Positions 1-9,612 of a stretch of 64,000 nt of DNA are shown one piece after another. A program made the position numbers and the translations under genes. The DNA comes from Zygaena filipendulae (taxonomy: Eukaryota > Arthropoda > Insecta > Lepidoptera > Zygaenidae), in assembly GCA_907165275.2 (NCBI GenBank), contig OU015668.1, positions 10,349,658-10,413,657 on the forward strand. Direction: 5' to 3'. How positions within the stretch are numbered: position 1 is the stretch's first letter; every line of letters starts with the position of its first letter. Below the pieces are notes generated by a model. The model made no database searches. It was not told where the DNA came from and worked only from the letters and a program-made list of their open reading frames with translations.

Positions 1-329
1 ATGGCGAACGGAAAGTTTCACAAACAAAGTTGTCAAGTATTAGGAGTGATCCAATCCTCGCCCTTTGATCCGTTCCGAAGGGGAGGTTTAAGCCGTATTA
101 GGGGATAATATGTAGATATCAATAAATACCTTCTTAGACGCCAAGGGTTGCCTTTTGTTTACGTCTTTATCTGATAATTCTTCTGGATTTAGAATTTTCT
201 CAACCTGTACATACAGGCTGTTTTCAGCAGTTTCATCCACGTTGTATTCGGTATTCTTCAAGAAGTCTTCGTTATAAGACTGATAGAGATTTTTTATTCT
301 CTCTTTAAAAATTATATTTGAACTAGCTG

Positions 330-500
330 TGCCCCGCGGTGTTACCCGCGGAAATTTCGTAGATCCCGCAGGAATTCTGGAATGCAAAGTACCTACCTTA
401 TGTCCTTCTCTGTACCCCTGACAATTTCATGAGATTTCACCGACCGGAGTTCCTGCGGAATTCCGGGATAAAAAGTATCCTATGTCCGTTTCCTGGTTCT
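330..500 (-). mobile_element. Helitron copy, partly duplicated 3' module
   Basis: CTAGCTGTGCCCCGCGG near 333, and a second GGAGTTCCTGCGGAATTCC at about 445. The 5' part is lost. Confidence 0.7.
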
Positions 501-593
501 AAGCTACTTCCCCACCAATTTTTAGCCTAATAGGTTCAGCCTTTCTTGAGTTATAAATAGTGTAACTAACACGACTTTCTTTTATATACATAT

Positions 594-832
594 ACTAGCT
601 GTCCCCCGCGATTTCACCCGCGGTAATTTCGGAGTTCCCGCGGAGGTTTCGGGAAAAAAGTACTTTATGTCCTTCAGTTCCCGCGGGAATTCCGGGATAA
701 AAACTATCCTATCTTTTAAGTTGGACCATATTATAAATGGTTGCAAAATTTTATCAAAATCCTTTTTGTAGTTTCGGAGTCCATCGCGGACAAACAACGT
801 GACAAGTGATTTATACATATTAGATAGAAGAT
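594..832 (-). mobile_element. Helitron of the CACGTG subfamily
   Basis: CTAG near 595-598, two partly overlapping 3' modules, then AACAACGTGACAAGTGATTT. Confidence 0.78.
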
Positions 833-839
833 ATGGCGA

Positions 840-1040
840 ATCTAGCTGCTCCCCGCGGCATCACCAGCGGTAATTTTAGAGTTCCTGTCGGAATTCCGGG
901 ACTAAAAGAACTCTATGTGCTTCTCGGTAGTACCTACTGGTAACGCGTTTATAAAATTTTATGGTTGAGCCGTTAAGGCGTGAAAGCGTAACAAACAAAC
1001 AAACATACAAAAAACTCACTTTCGCTTTTATAATAGTAAG
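840..1040 (-). mobile_element. Helitron copy
   Basis: CTAGCTGCTCCCCGCGG to TTCGCTTTTATAATAGTAAG. Confidence 0.75.
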
Positions 1041-1116
1041 GATAAATAAATTCACTGAAGATATTGTCGATGTAATAAAAGATTCAAATAATCGATATAA
1101 AAAATATCTACTCTAT

Positions 1117-1500
1117 ACAACGTGTTAATGAATTAACTGAAAACTAGAAAGTAGTTTGCTCAGAATCAACTAGCGAATCGATCGCACTATGTTTTAATAT
1201 AGGTTATATTTTTTCATTTTTACTAGCCCATGTCTAAATTATTTATAATACAATATTTGGCGTGTACGCCGCCCGCAGCAAAAAAATTCAAACCGGTAGG
1301 CGCGGGCGTAGCGCTTGGAATTCCGTAGATAGGTAACCTCCAAACTAATGTTGAATAACTTTTAAACTATAAATTTTTTCGACATAAAATAAATTTTAAT
1401 CATATTATTGTTTATTTTTTTAAATGGGGTATATCAGGTCTTCAGTTAATTCATTAACACGTTGTATATTGACCCCGAATTTGCGATTCGCTAGTTTTAT
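1117..1500. repeat. Inverted repeat around a short GC-rich core
   Basis: CAACGTGTTAATGAATTAAC (1119) recurs inverted at 1445-1464, and ACTAGCGAATCG (1168) recurs inverted near 1484-1495. The core at 1258-1320 is GC-rich (GTACGCCGCCCGCAG). The class is unknown. Confidence 0.5.
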
Positions 1501-1539
1501 GTACTTACCTATATTCTTTATTTATTACAAGTCGTTATC

Positions 1540-1720
1540 CAGTGGATTTACTCTCGCTAATTTCGGAGTTCCCGCGGGAATTCCAGTATAAAATATAGAT
1601 ATAAACCTTCCTCAATCACTCTATTTGGTAAGGACCGCATGAAAATCCGTTGCGTAGTTTTAAAGATAAAGCATACATAGGGACAGACAGACAGTGGGAA
1701 GCGACTTTTTTGTAATATTT
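1540..1720 (-). mobile_element. Helitron relic of the GATATAAACC type
   Basis: It shares TCGGAGTTCCCGCGGGAATT and AAAATCCGTTGCGTAGTTTT with a copy at 56503-56690. Confidence 0.6.
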
Positions 1721-1724
1721 GTAA

Positions 1725-2195
1725 TTGGAATTTGACTAATTAGGTTAAATTTCGTTATATGCCAATTAACGTTATATTAATTAATGTGTCTGATTACGGC
1801 AATTTAGTTCTAAAAATCTTTACTTAAAATGGGCATGTTGACTAATTTTTAATTTTTAATTTTATTCCGTCTTGTAGATTATTAAAAAATATTGGACACG
1901 TATTTTTTCTTTTTTTACGTAATCAAAAAATAACGACGATATATTAAGTTGAAATTTCGCGTGACGTCACTATTCTGACAGTTTGTATGGCGGTTTTAGC
2001 GGTTAGTGACGTCACGACCCCCTCACCCTAAACTTTAATGCGCTTTATCTCTGTATATATTAATTTATTTGAAAAAGCAAAAAATACGTGTCTATTTTTT
2101 TTTTTCTAACTGACGGACTAATTAGAATTGTTATTTTCAAAAGTAGTCCACATCCCCATTAAGTAATCATTAAAACGACTCTGAGTGCGGCCGTA
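1725..2195 (+). repeat. GGCCGCACTCAGAGTC MITE, host of a CRE-type MITE
   Basis: The family has long inverted ends (GGCCGCACTCAGAGTCG then TTAATGATTACTTAA). This copy runs up to 1827 and resumes at 2159 (TAAGTAATCATTAAAACGAC) after the nested insertion. Confidence 0.75.
1828..2158 (+). repeat. CRE-type MITE, copy 1
   Basis: The family is about 320 bases long. Termini are TRGGSATGTTGAC-like and inverted; subterminal inverted blocks contain TAGTCCGTC and ACACGTATTTTT; the centre has two TGACGTCA palindromes about 45 bases apart. This copy is inserted in another MITE (1725-2195), with TTAA on both sides. Confidence 0.85.
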
Positions 2196-2356
2196 ACAGT
2201 GGTGTGAACTAATATTGGTGGTGAAAAAGCTGAAATTGATAATTATCATTATAGTTTCTAATTTTAGTTTAGTGTCTGATTTGTACACATCAAAACCCTG
2301 TTGCGGACACGGGGTTTGAGTTGCTGCGTAATTTCACAAATCTACTTTATAATTAA

Positions 2357-2510
2357 CTAGCTGGGCCCCGTGGTTTCACCCACGTGAGTTTGGAGATCTG
2401 GAACCTTTGCGGACGTAGGCACTTAGGCAGAACAACATCAAAATCAGACCAATGGTTTCGAAACGCATAGAGGACAGACATACAAACATTCATTTTTATT
2501 TTTAAAGAAG
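2357..2510 (-). mobile_element. Helitron relic
   Basis: CTAGCTGGGCCCCGTGGTTT and a body of the 61.2-kb type (GGTTTCGAAACGCATAGAGG). Confidence 0.65.
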
Positions 2511-2522
2511 AAGAAGATTATA

Positions 2523-2770
2523 TGGACATAGATAAGCAATAGTGTGTTAACCCACACTGGAGAAATTTTGAGTAAATAAAGTAATTTTAAAACATTAAAG
2601 GTATAGCGCCATTTTGTGTCAACCTTTTTTATGTTTAATATTGAGTTGCATATTTAAGCAATGTAATAAGGTAAACACGTATTTAAAAAACGTTCCCTAA
2701 CTCTCAATAAATCGTTCTGGATAGCTAACTTAATTTTGTGGGTTAACATGTTATTGCTTATCTGCGTCCA
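2523..2770. repeat. GTTAACCCAC MITE, copy 1
   Basis: Ends TGGACATAGATAAGCAATA and TATTGCTTATCTGCGTCCA-type are inverted, each followed inward by GTTAACCCAC. TA flanks both sides. Confidence 0.85.
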
Positions 2771-3295
2771 TACTGTGACTGTAACTTGTTTTGTGTCTGA
2801 ATTAATAAAAAAAATAAGACCAAATAGTTTCTAGACTGGTAGTCCGCCTCCGACCAACATTTCACCTACAATTATTAATATTGTTTAAGCCTCTAATTCT
2901 GTGTCAATTATAAATTTCATGTTGATTACATTCTGTTTAGATGAAAAAGAAACGTTGCACACTCGCCAAAGACCACGTCTCGTCAATCACGCCTCTCGCA
3001 ATATCATCAAAGTTAACTATCTCTTTTATCTCGTTTCTCTAGAATAAATTTAAGACAGAGGGAGTAAATAAAATAAATAAAGTATTATACAATATTAGTT
3101 ACCTAACGTATACCTGCTGTGTTGGCCGTGATTCAATAGAAAAAAAAAATTGTGGCTTCAACTTGTCTCGTAGGTTGCGTAAAGTAATTTGTATTTCTAA
3201 CTACGTCTACTGTCATTTAACCTGTCATGAGATGGAAGCATAGAGAATAATGAAGTGTAAAGAAAAAGAAATAAACACAAAAAATAATATATATT

Positions 3296-3475
3296 TAAAG
3301 TTGTTCCCCGCGTTAATTTAGGAGTTCCCGCGGGAATTCTGTTATAAAAAGTACCTACCCTATGTCCTTTTCTGTACCCCTGATAACGGGTATGAAAAAT
3401 TTCATGATTATCGGTTGAGCAGTTTAGCGTGAAAGGTAACAGGCAAACTTTTGCGTTTGCGTAGGGTATTTCTTT
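3296..3475 (-). mobile_element. Helitron relic
   Basis: GTTCCCCGCGTTAATTTAGG to GAAAGGTAACAGGC; the 3' CTAG is lost. Confidence 0.65.
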
Positions 3476-3959
3476 AAAAAAAAAAAATACTTATTTAATT
3501 ATTTATTTAATGTTTATAGATTGAAGATGAAATGGATGAAGAAGAACAAAAAAATAAATTCATTCCTAAAAACACCAGATAAAAAGCATAATGTAAAATA
3601 ATAATAATATTACAAGTAGTCTAAAGGCATTAGACACTATCTCTCGCTATCTCTAGGTCCACCTACGTCTAAAAAGAAGGAAGTGAACTGTAGTTATTAT
3701 AATAATAAGACACCAAAAGTTCTAACGAATCCAGCAATCTGAGAAATAAAAAGACCAATGTTAACTCGTCTATTTACATAAAGATCTTTAAAAAGGTGCC
3801 AAATGGCGAAAGATTAATGTGCGCTAGTGTGCAGTTCGAGAATGACAGAAGCAGAACTTTGATTACGATCGTATAAAGAACTTTATTACGGTACACAAGA
3901 CGCGGCGGTGTGGCGTAAATCTAAGATATTGAAGGAGAATAGATTGACAATACGCTCGG

Positions 3960-4080
3960 GCGCTAAGCTCAGTTCCCATCCCCATTCCAGGTCGGCAACG
4001 CACCTGCATGCCTTTTGGTGTTGCAGATGTACCACTTGCCCCCGTTTGCCCTCTATGGCATAAAAAAAAAAGCTTTCCCC
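3960..4080 (+). repeat. SINE tail fragment
   Basis: GGTCGGCAACGCACCTGCAT through GGTGTTGCAGATG to CTATGGCATA and an A-run match the 3' part of the 43.4-kb SINE, with an internal deletion. Confidence 0.75.
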
Positions 4081-4434
4081 TAGAACCACGCGGCGGTCAA
4101 ATGATCTTATGCTAACAAAATGCCTTCGGCTAGCAGCTGCAGAGACTATTGTCTATAGATACCACTTGACGCAAAGCGATGTGATTGGCTATTTGAAATG
4201 TACTTTGTGGTGACTGGTATTTGATTGCGTCGCGACGATGTGATTGGTTTTGTTTTGATCATTCCCCCCGCAAAAACTGGCTGACGTGGATTGCATAGTA
4301 AAATTTGTATTGTTCGTCTATTCTCTTATAATGTCTTTGGCGTAAATCATTAAACCGATGCGCCAGAGTTCTGACGTCACAGAACACGTCACTGTTGCTA
4401 TGGATACGGGATTGTGGGGCCATGGCACAGGCTA

Positions 4435-4676
4435 TCCTACTAATATTATAAACGCGAAAGTTTGTAAGTATGTATGGATGGATGGATGGATGGATGCATG
4501 GATGGATAGATGGATGTTGGTTACTCTTTCACGCAAAAACTACTGGATGAATTTAAATGAAATTTTACAATAATACTATAGCTTGTACATCAGATTAACA
4601 CATAGGGTACTTTTTATCCCAGAATTCCTGCAGGAACTCTAAAATTAACGCGGGTGAAACCGCGGGGCACAACTAG
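4435..4676 (+). mobile_element. Short Helitron, complete
   Basis: It starts TCCTACTAATATTATAAACG after A and ends AACTAG before T. It contains a GATG microsatellite near 4476-4512 and the GC hairpin before the 3' end. Confidence 0.88.
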
Positions 4677-5089
4677 TGTGCAATATTTTGGCGGAAATCC
4701 AAAATATAGGTGTTGTCATTACTTTTTATTGATAAAATATTATATAACTAGTAGTGGATTTTGTTATTTATTACGATGACGCTTTAGATAATTGTAACAT
4801 TAAAATATCGAGTTTGACTGAGGGGCCTCTTACAGCAGTGTTATTGTAACTTTTCGTCCACTGGAATTTCAACCATATAAAGTCGAATCATCTGTATATA
4901 AATTCGAAATTACAGTAGGCTGTAGTCTCGCTTTTATTAGACTCCTCCTGCTGCGATGCGATTCCGATGAAAAAATCCCCTGAAGAATGTATGGAATTTC
5001 ATACACTCGTTTTTGCATGACAGACATACCTACCGACCTACTAAAAAAATATATTATTTTGAAATCGAATGGATAGTGATATTAACAAC

Positions 5090-5175
5090 TCTGCCCCCTT
5101 AGCCAAGTTGACAATCTACAATGGTTATCGCTATATCGCTAAGGAACGTATAATCGTCACGTCACGTGATCAGGA
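5090..5175 (+). repeat. CCCCCTTAGCCAAGT repeat, copy 1
   Basis: CTGCCCCCTTAGCCAAGTTG and GGAACGTATAATCGTCACG. See the copy at 15600. Confidence 0.55.
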
Positions 5176-5212
5176 AAGAAATCACTTTTCGCGGCACTTC
5201 ACTTGAGCGGCC

Positions 5213-5343
5213 AAAACAAATGGTAGACAGCATAAGAAGGAGGCCACAGCGCGAAAACAAATGGTAGACAACATAAGAAGGTAGCCACAGCGCGCGCCTC
5301 TGATAGCTGTGGCCAACTTCTTATGTTGTCTACCATTTGTTTT
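5213..5343. repeat. Hairpin with a triplicated 40-base unit
   Basis: The unit AAAACAAATGGTAGACAACA-type occurs twice in direct orientation (from 5213 and 5253) and once inverted (5305-5343). The last two would pair into a stem of about 38 bases. Confidence 0.8.
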
Positions 5344-5560
5344 TGCTGCTGCCGCCGCTGCCACCGCCGCCGCCGCCGCCGAGACTGTGGCGCCGCCCTT
5401 ACGTTCGCTATCCGCTAATCCTATGGCCCATAGTTTGACTTGCCTGGGACCGGCGTGGGCGGTTCGTGACGTACCGGATTTGAGCTCAATGAATTTATTT
5501 TAGTGATTAGCGCCTCGATGCGCCGGCGCACGTCGCCGTGTGATATCCTTACGTGGTAGG
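5344..5560 (+). other. GC-rich segment, possible promoter or first exon
   Basis: It contains CCGCCG runs and is far more GC-rich than its surroundings. It ends near TTACGTGGTAGGT, which holds a possible donor. It could be an untranslated first exon or promoter of the K2P gene 4 kb downstream, or simply a GC-rich repeat. No protein frame is supported. Confidence 0.25.
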
Positions 5561-7112
5561 TACACAGAACTCATATTGATTCAAAGTTTAATCATAATAA
5601 ATTTAAGATGTCTGTTAGACTGCAATTTGACAAAGATATTAAAACACTTCAAAGCACCCAGTATATTACAGTATTGAACAGCTGCTTAGTCAACCATTAT
5701 TCTTTGCCGAAAACTCGAAATAAATATGTCATGTTTTAGAACGTGCCGCTTCGTTCTTGAACAAGAAAAAATACAACACGTTTGTTTTTGATACAAACAA
5801 ATCGTACACTAACTCGCTGTCGTGTTGGAATTTTTCTTAAATAACTAAAATTTTCTCTAATTTCAATGGATCTAAAGAATTATAGCCGTCAACGTAGCGC
5901 CACTCGATAAACAACGGATATGTGCATCAGTGTGTAGACAAAGTGAATCTTATAAAAAACGCAAGAAAAAGTTTTTATAGAATCCAAGAGATTTTTAACC
6001 AGAGATGCGATCATGCGCCAGAGTTGAAAAGTTTTAAAAATAACCTCAGTTTTAAAAATGATTCTCCCAATTTTTTATATTATTTCAGTTCATAACGTTT
6101 CCATTAATGGTACCTAATTATTTCTGAGTTCCAATATAATAATAAAAATTAAAATATTTTTGTTCCAACTGTCTTGTCCAAAAAAATAACATAGATTATA
6201 CGAGACAAATTGAGTGAAAACAGATAGATCAGAGACACAATGAAAAACCAGACACAAATATTTTCTTGTATACCTAATTAATTTGTTAAAACCAACATAA
6301 ATAACTATGAGTTTAGAAGGTTTGTCTTCTTGCTAAAACATTTTTCAATAGATCATCAGCATTATCCTAATTCCATAGGAAAGGTGATCCCACCAAAAAC
6401 ATTTTCATGTAAAATGTTGCCAAGACGAGACCATATGACTCGCACTGTTAAAAGTTATCAGATTTCATGTAGAGCCAAGTTTCTAACTCTATACGCCCTA
6501 TAACAAGGCGTAACTTCACAAACTTTACATCTTAGAGTAAGAAGATTGGAATAATTATGTTTTGGTGGGATTTAATTTATTTTTGTAAGTTGCTTGTGAC
6601 AAAAAAAAATGCGGGTGAAATCGCGCTGAACAGTAATTAGTACCTAGTAGTAAGTAAGAAAATAGGAATTTACTGATGAACTAATCCACTCATTCCAAGC
6701 CACGGCACTAATAATTAACAATTCATAAATACATCACACGATTTTGTACGCCACAAAGTATAACAAGGCGACGCGTGACGTATAAACATTACGAGCCGGC
6801 TTTCAACCGTTATGACCGTCACTAGTCACCACAAATACTGGCGGATGTGAGAGACAGCCGATCGATACAGTTTTATATATCCGTCGGGTCGATAAAGAGG
6901 TTACACAATCGATTTCGCATCTGTTTTTGTGGGTTATAGTAGAGGAAAGATGAACTAGACAGAAAGGAACAATATACCTTGTAAAATTTATACATGCTTG
7001 TAAAACGTCTTCATGACGTTATAAGTTTCCGTTTGCAGCTCCAAGCTCCAAATTCCAATACAACCGAAAAACGAATATTGGAGCTGCAAAAACGGCAACT
7101 AATTGAATTGAA
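5561..7112. other. No gene recognised
   Basis: AT-rich sequence. Only short pieces resembling Helitron text (near 6605-6640) were noticed. Confidence 0.5.
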
Positions 7113-7117
7113 TTGAA

Positions 7118-7441
7118 TAGGGATGTTGACTACTTTTAAAAATCAAAATTCTAATTAGTCCATCAGTTAGAAAATAAAAAAAACAATATACACGTTTTTT
7201 TGCTTTTTCAAATAAATTAAAATATACAGAGATAAAGCGCATTAAAGTTTAGGGTGAGGGGGTCGTGACGTCACTAACCGCAAAACCGACATACAAACTG
7301 TCAGAATAGTGACGTCACGCGAAATTTCAACTCAATATATCGCCGTTATTTTTTGATTACGTAAAAAAAGAAAAAATACGTGTCCAATATTTTTCAATAA
7401 TCTACAAGACGGACTAAAAAAAAAATTAGTCAACATGCCCA
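7118..7441 (-). repeat. CRE-type MITE, copy 2
   Basis: It is complete and 324 bases long, starting TAGGGATGTTGAC and ending GTCAACATGCCCA, with a perfect 5-base flanking duplication TTGAA (7113-7117 and 7442-7446). Both TGACGTCA sites are intact. Confidence 0.88.
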
Positions 7442-8470
7442 TTGAAAAAAATTAAAGACGTTTTAGAAACATGTATAAATTTTATTAAGTATATACTTGT
7501 CTATATGGCCCACTGTACCTGTGCATGTAACACTACATACAAAACAAAGACCTCCGCCTCATGATGATCCGTTGAGGAGTTACGACGTGAAAACGTATCA
7601 AATCCTACTCCGACACTTCCAACAGGTATCTTTATATTTCAACCAATTTACACAAAAAATTGACAAATTATATACCTACCTAAACCTTACTCATAAATCA
7701 ATCTATTGGTGAAACCCACATGAAATCCTTTCAGTAGTTTTTGAGGTTATTTCGACAAACAGACAGAAACAGTGGGCTTTGTTTTATAATAAATAGTGAT
7801 AGAGATAGAAGAAGAAGAAGAAGAAGAAGAAAGCTACAAGCATGACAGAGTATAGATATATTATATTTATTACGTTTTAATATGATGGTATTTTCCCGAA
7901 TGTATGTAATGTCTTTGTTTATAAGTTGTTTTTTAAATACGGATCCTTTGATATTCTTTCTATTTAGTAGGTACTTAGCCCGTTCCCAGTTCGTTGTTTT
8001 GTAAAATGAAAATTTTAAATTGAAATCTTTCCAAAATTCCAGGAAGTTTGTATGTTTGTTATTTCACTTGCGCCCGATTTATAAGATCTTTATAATACGA
8101 GTAAAATTAACAACAACAATAGAATATAATTAAAACGCATTCGATTGAAACAATTCGAAAATGATGGAGGACAAAAGGATTTAATCGCATTTAGTTTAAA
8201 CACGTACAATGATTCTCATTAAAATTAATCCAAATGAAAACGATTCTATTGAACGAAGGAATGGATTGCTAATTTTAGTGTTTAGTCATTTTGGTATTAG
8301 AATAATAATATACGTACCTATATCGATGTAAACATTGGGGTGTAGAGTAGCTGAATAAACATAGATTGTAATAACAACAGGACTGGTTCATGTCAAGTAC
8401 AAAGAGACTATGAACAAAGGGTTTAAATATAATTATACTGTAGAAAACACATTTAATATAAATGAAAGCT
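7442..8470. other. No gene recognised
   Basis: It contains a GAA microsatellite (7806-7833) and weak Helitron-like text at 7690-7800. Confidence 0.5.
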
Positions 8471-8473
8471 AGA

Positions 8474-8721
8474 TTAAGGACGTTCTTGATAAAGTCTATG
8501 CTGAAGGATTAAAGTATCGAAATAGCAAACATAATATACGTAATGAGTGTCGAAATATTCTGTTTAATATAAAAAAAACTACAGGTAATGTTACGAGAAA
8601 AACCATAGAACATGGTACTTTTGAAAATAAAGAAAAGAAAGAGAGAACGAAAGTAGTAGAAGTACTTTTGCATGACTTTTGTTCACTTTTTGAAATATAT
8701 CTGCTTAGATTTAGCCAGTAT
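8474..8721 (+). other. Open frame without ATG, unrecognised
   Basis: Eighty codons are open from just after a TAG to the TAG at 8719-8721, reading IKDVLDKVYAEGLKYRNSK and so on. Lysine-rich, it could be a decayed element fragment or chance in AT-rich DNA. Confidence 0.2.
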
Positions 8722-9352
8722 TAGTTTGTGTAATGTGTGATTGTTTTTAACCAACTTCCCAAAAAGGTGGAGGTTCTCAATTCGACGCATAAGTTTCTTT
8801 TTAATGTTTGGTACCTCATAATTTAAAAAAATTAAGTTCAAAAAGAACAAAATAAATACATATAATCATAATTACAATATGATTAGCATCGATTTCTAAA
8901 AATATTTTACAAATAAAAATTATAGAGGTTGATTTTTACTATTTTTAAAGTTTTCTATTTTAATTTAGCATAAACAGGAGATTATAGCAATCGTGGAGGA
9001 TTTACTGTCATTTTATCAGAATTTCCATTACTTATTTTCAAAAGTCTCCATTACATCCAAATGGATCCACATCCATTATAACCTAACAAATATTAATTAA
9101 AATTGGTAATAATAATTGCTGAAGATATTGCTTAAAATTGTTACTTTCAAAAAAAAAAAACAGATGGATTGAGAATCTTCTTTCTTTTTTGGATTTTATT
9201 TCTTTCACTGAATTTCCCAATCCTAATTTCAAAGAAAAGCTAGTAAAACTCATCAAAAATTATATCAGTACATCTATACGCAAAGAGTTACAGGCAACAG
9301 CTGATCTAAACAATGTAATTTGAAACTAAATTTTTCTACCCTTTTGTTCCAG

Positions 9353-9491
9353 TACCATCATCGAGCCTTCAAAACAATGAGCTGATGAGGAGCTGATCAC
9401 TGCCTTAGCCCTATGCGCTATGTCGTCCAATACCAACGAGGCAACGTCTCGGTCGAGGCGGCCTCCGAGATGAAGCGAGGATGAGGCCCGC
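9353..9491 (+). other. K2P 5' untranslated exon segment with short upstream ORFs
   Basis: A good acceptor (CCCTTTTGTTCCAG, ending 9352) precedes the start codon, so the coding ATG probably lies inside an exon whose leader begins about 140 bases upstream. The leader holds two very short ORFs and one of 23 codons (9413-9484) that ends 8 bases before the main ATG. The first leader exon and promoter were not located. Confidence 0.55.
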
Positions 9492-9612
9492 ATGATGCCT
9501 CGACGCCGGCGCCGCCTCGCCTCCCGCGTCAGGGATTGCATCAGGAACCTGCTGGCTTTCCTGTTTAGCAACGTGGGGATAGTGGTCCTGGTCGTCGCTT
9601 ATACCATCGCTG
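9492..9612 (+). CDS. K2P exon 1: N-terminus and M1
   Basis: It encodes residues 1-40 and the first base of Gly41. It starts with an arginine-rich cytoplasmic stretch (MMPRRRRRLASRVRDC) and runs into hydrophobic M1 (LLAFLFSNVGIVVLVVAYTI). It ends at G|GTGAGA, with one base carried to the next exon. Confidence 0.92.

Noticed and set aside
4475..4512. CRISPR-like short repeats
   Set aside because: GATG units are a microsatellite inside a Helitron, with no spacer-repeat structure.
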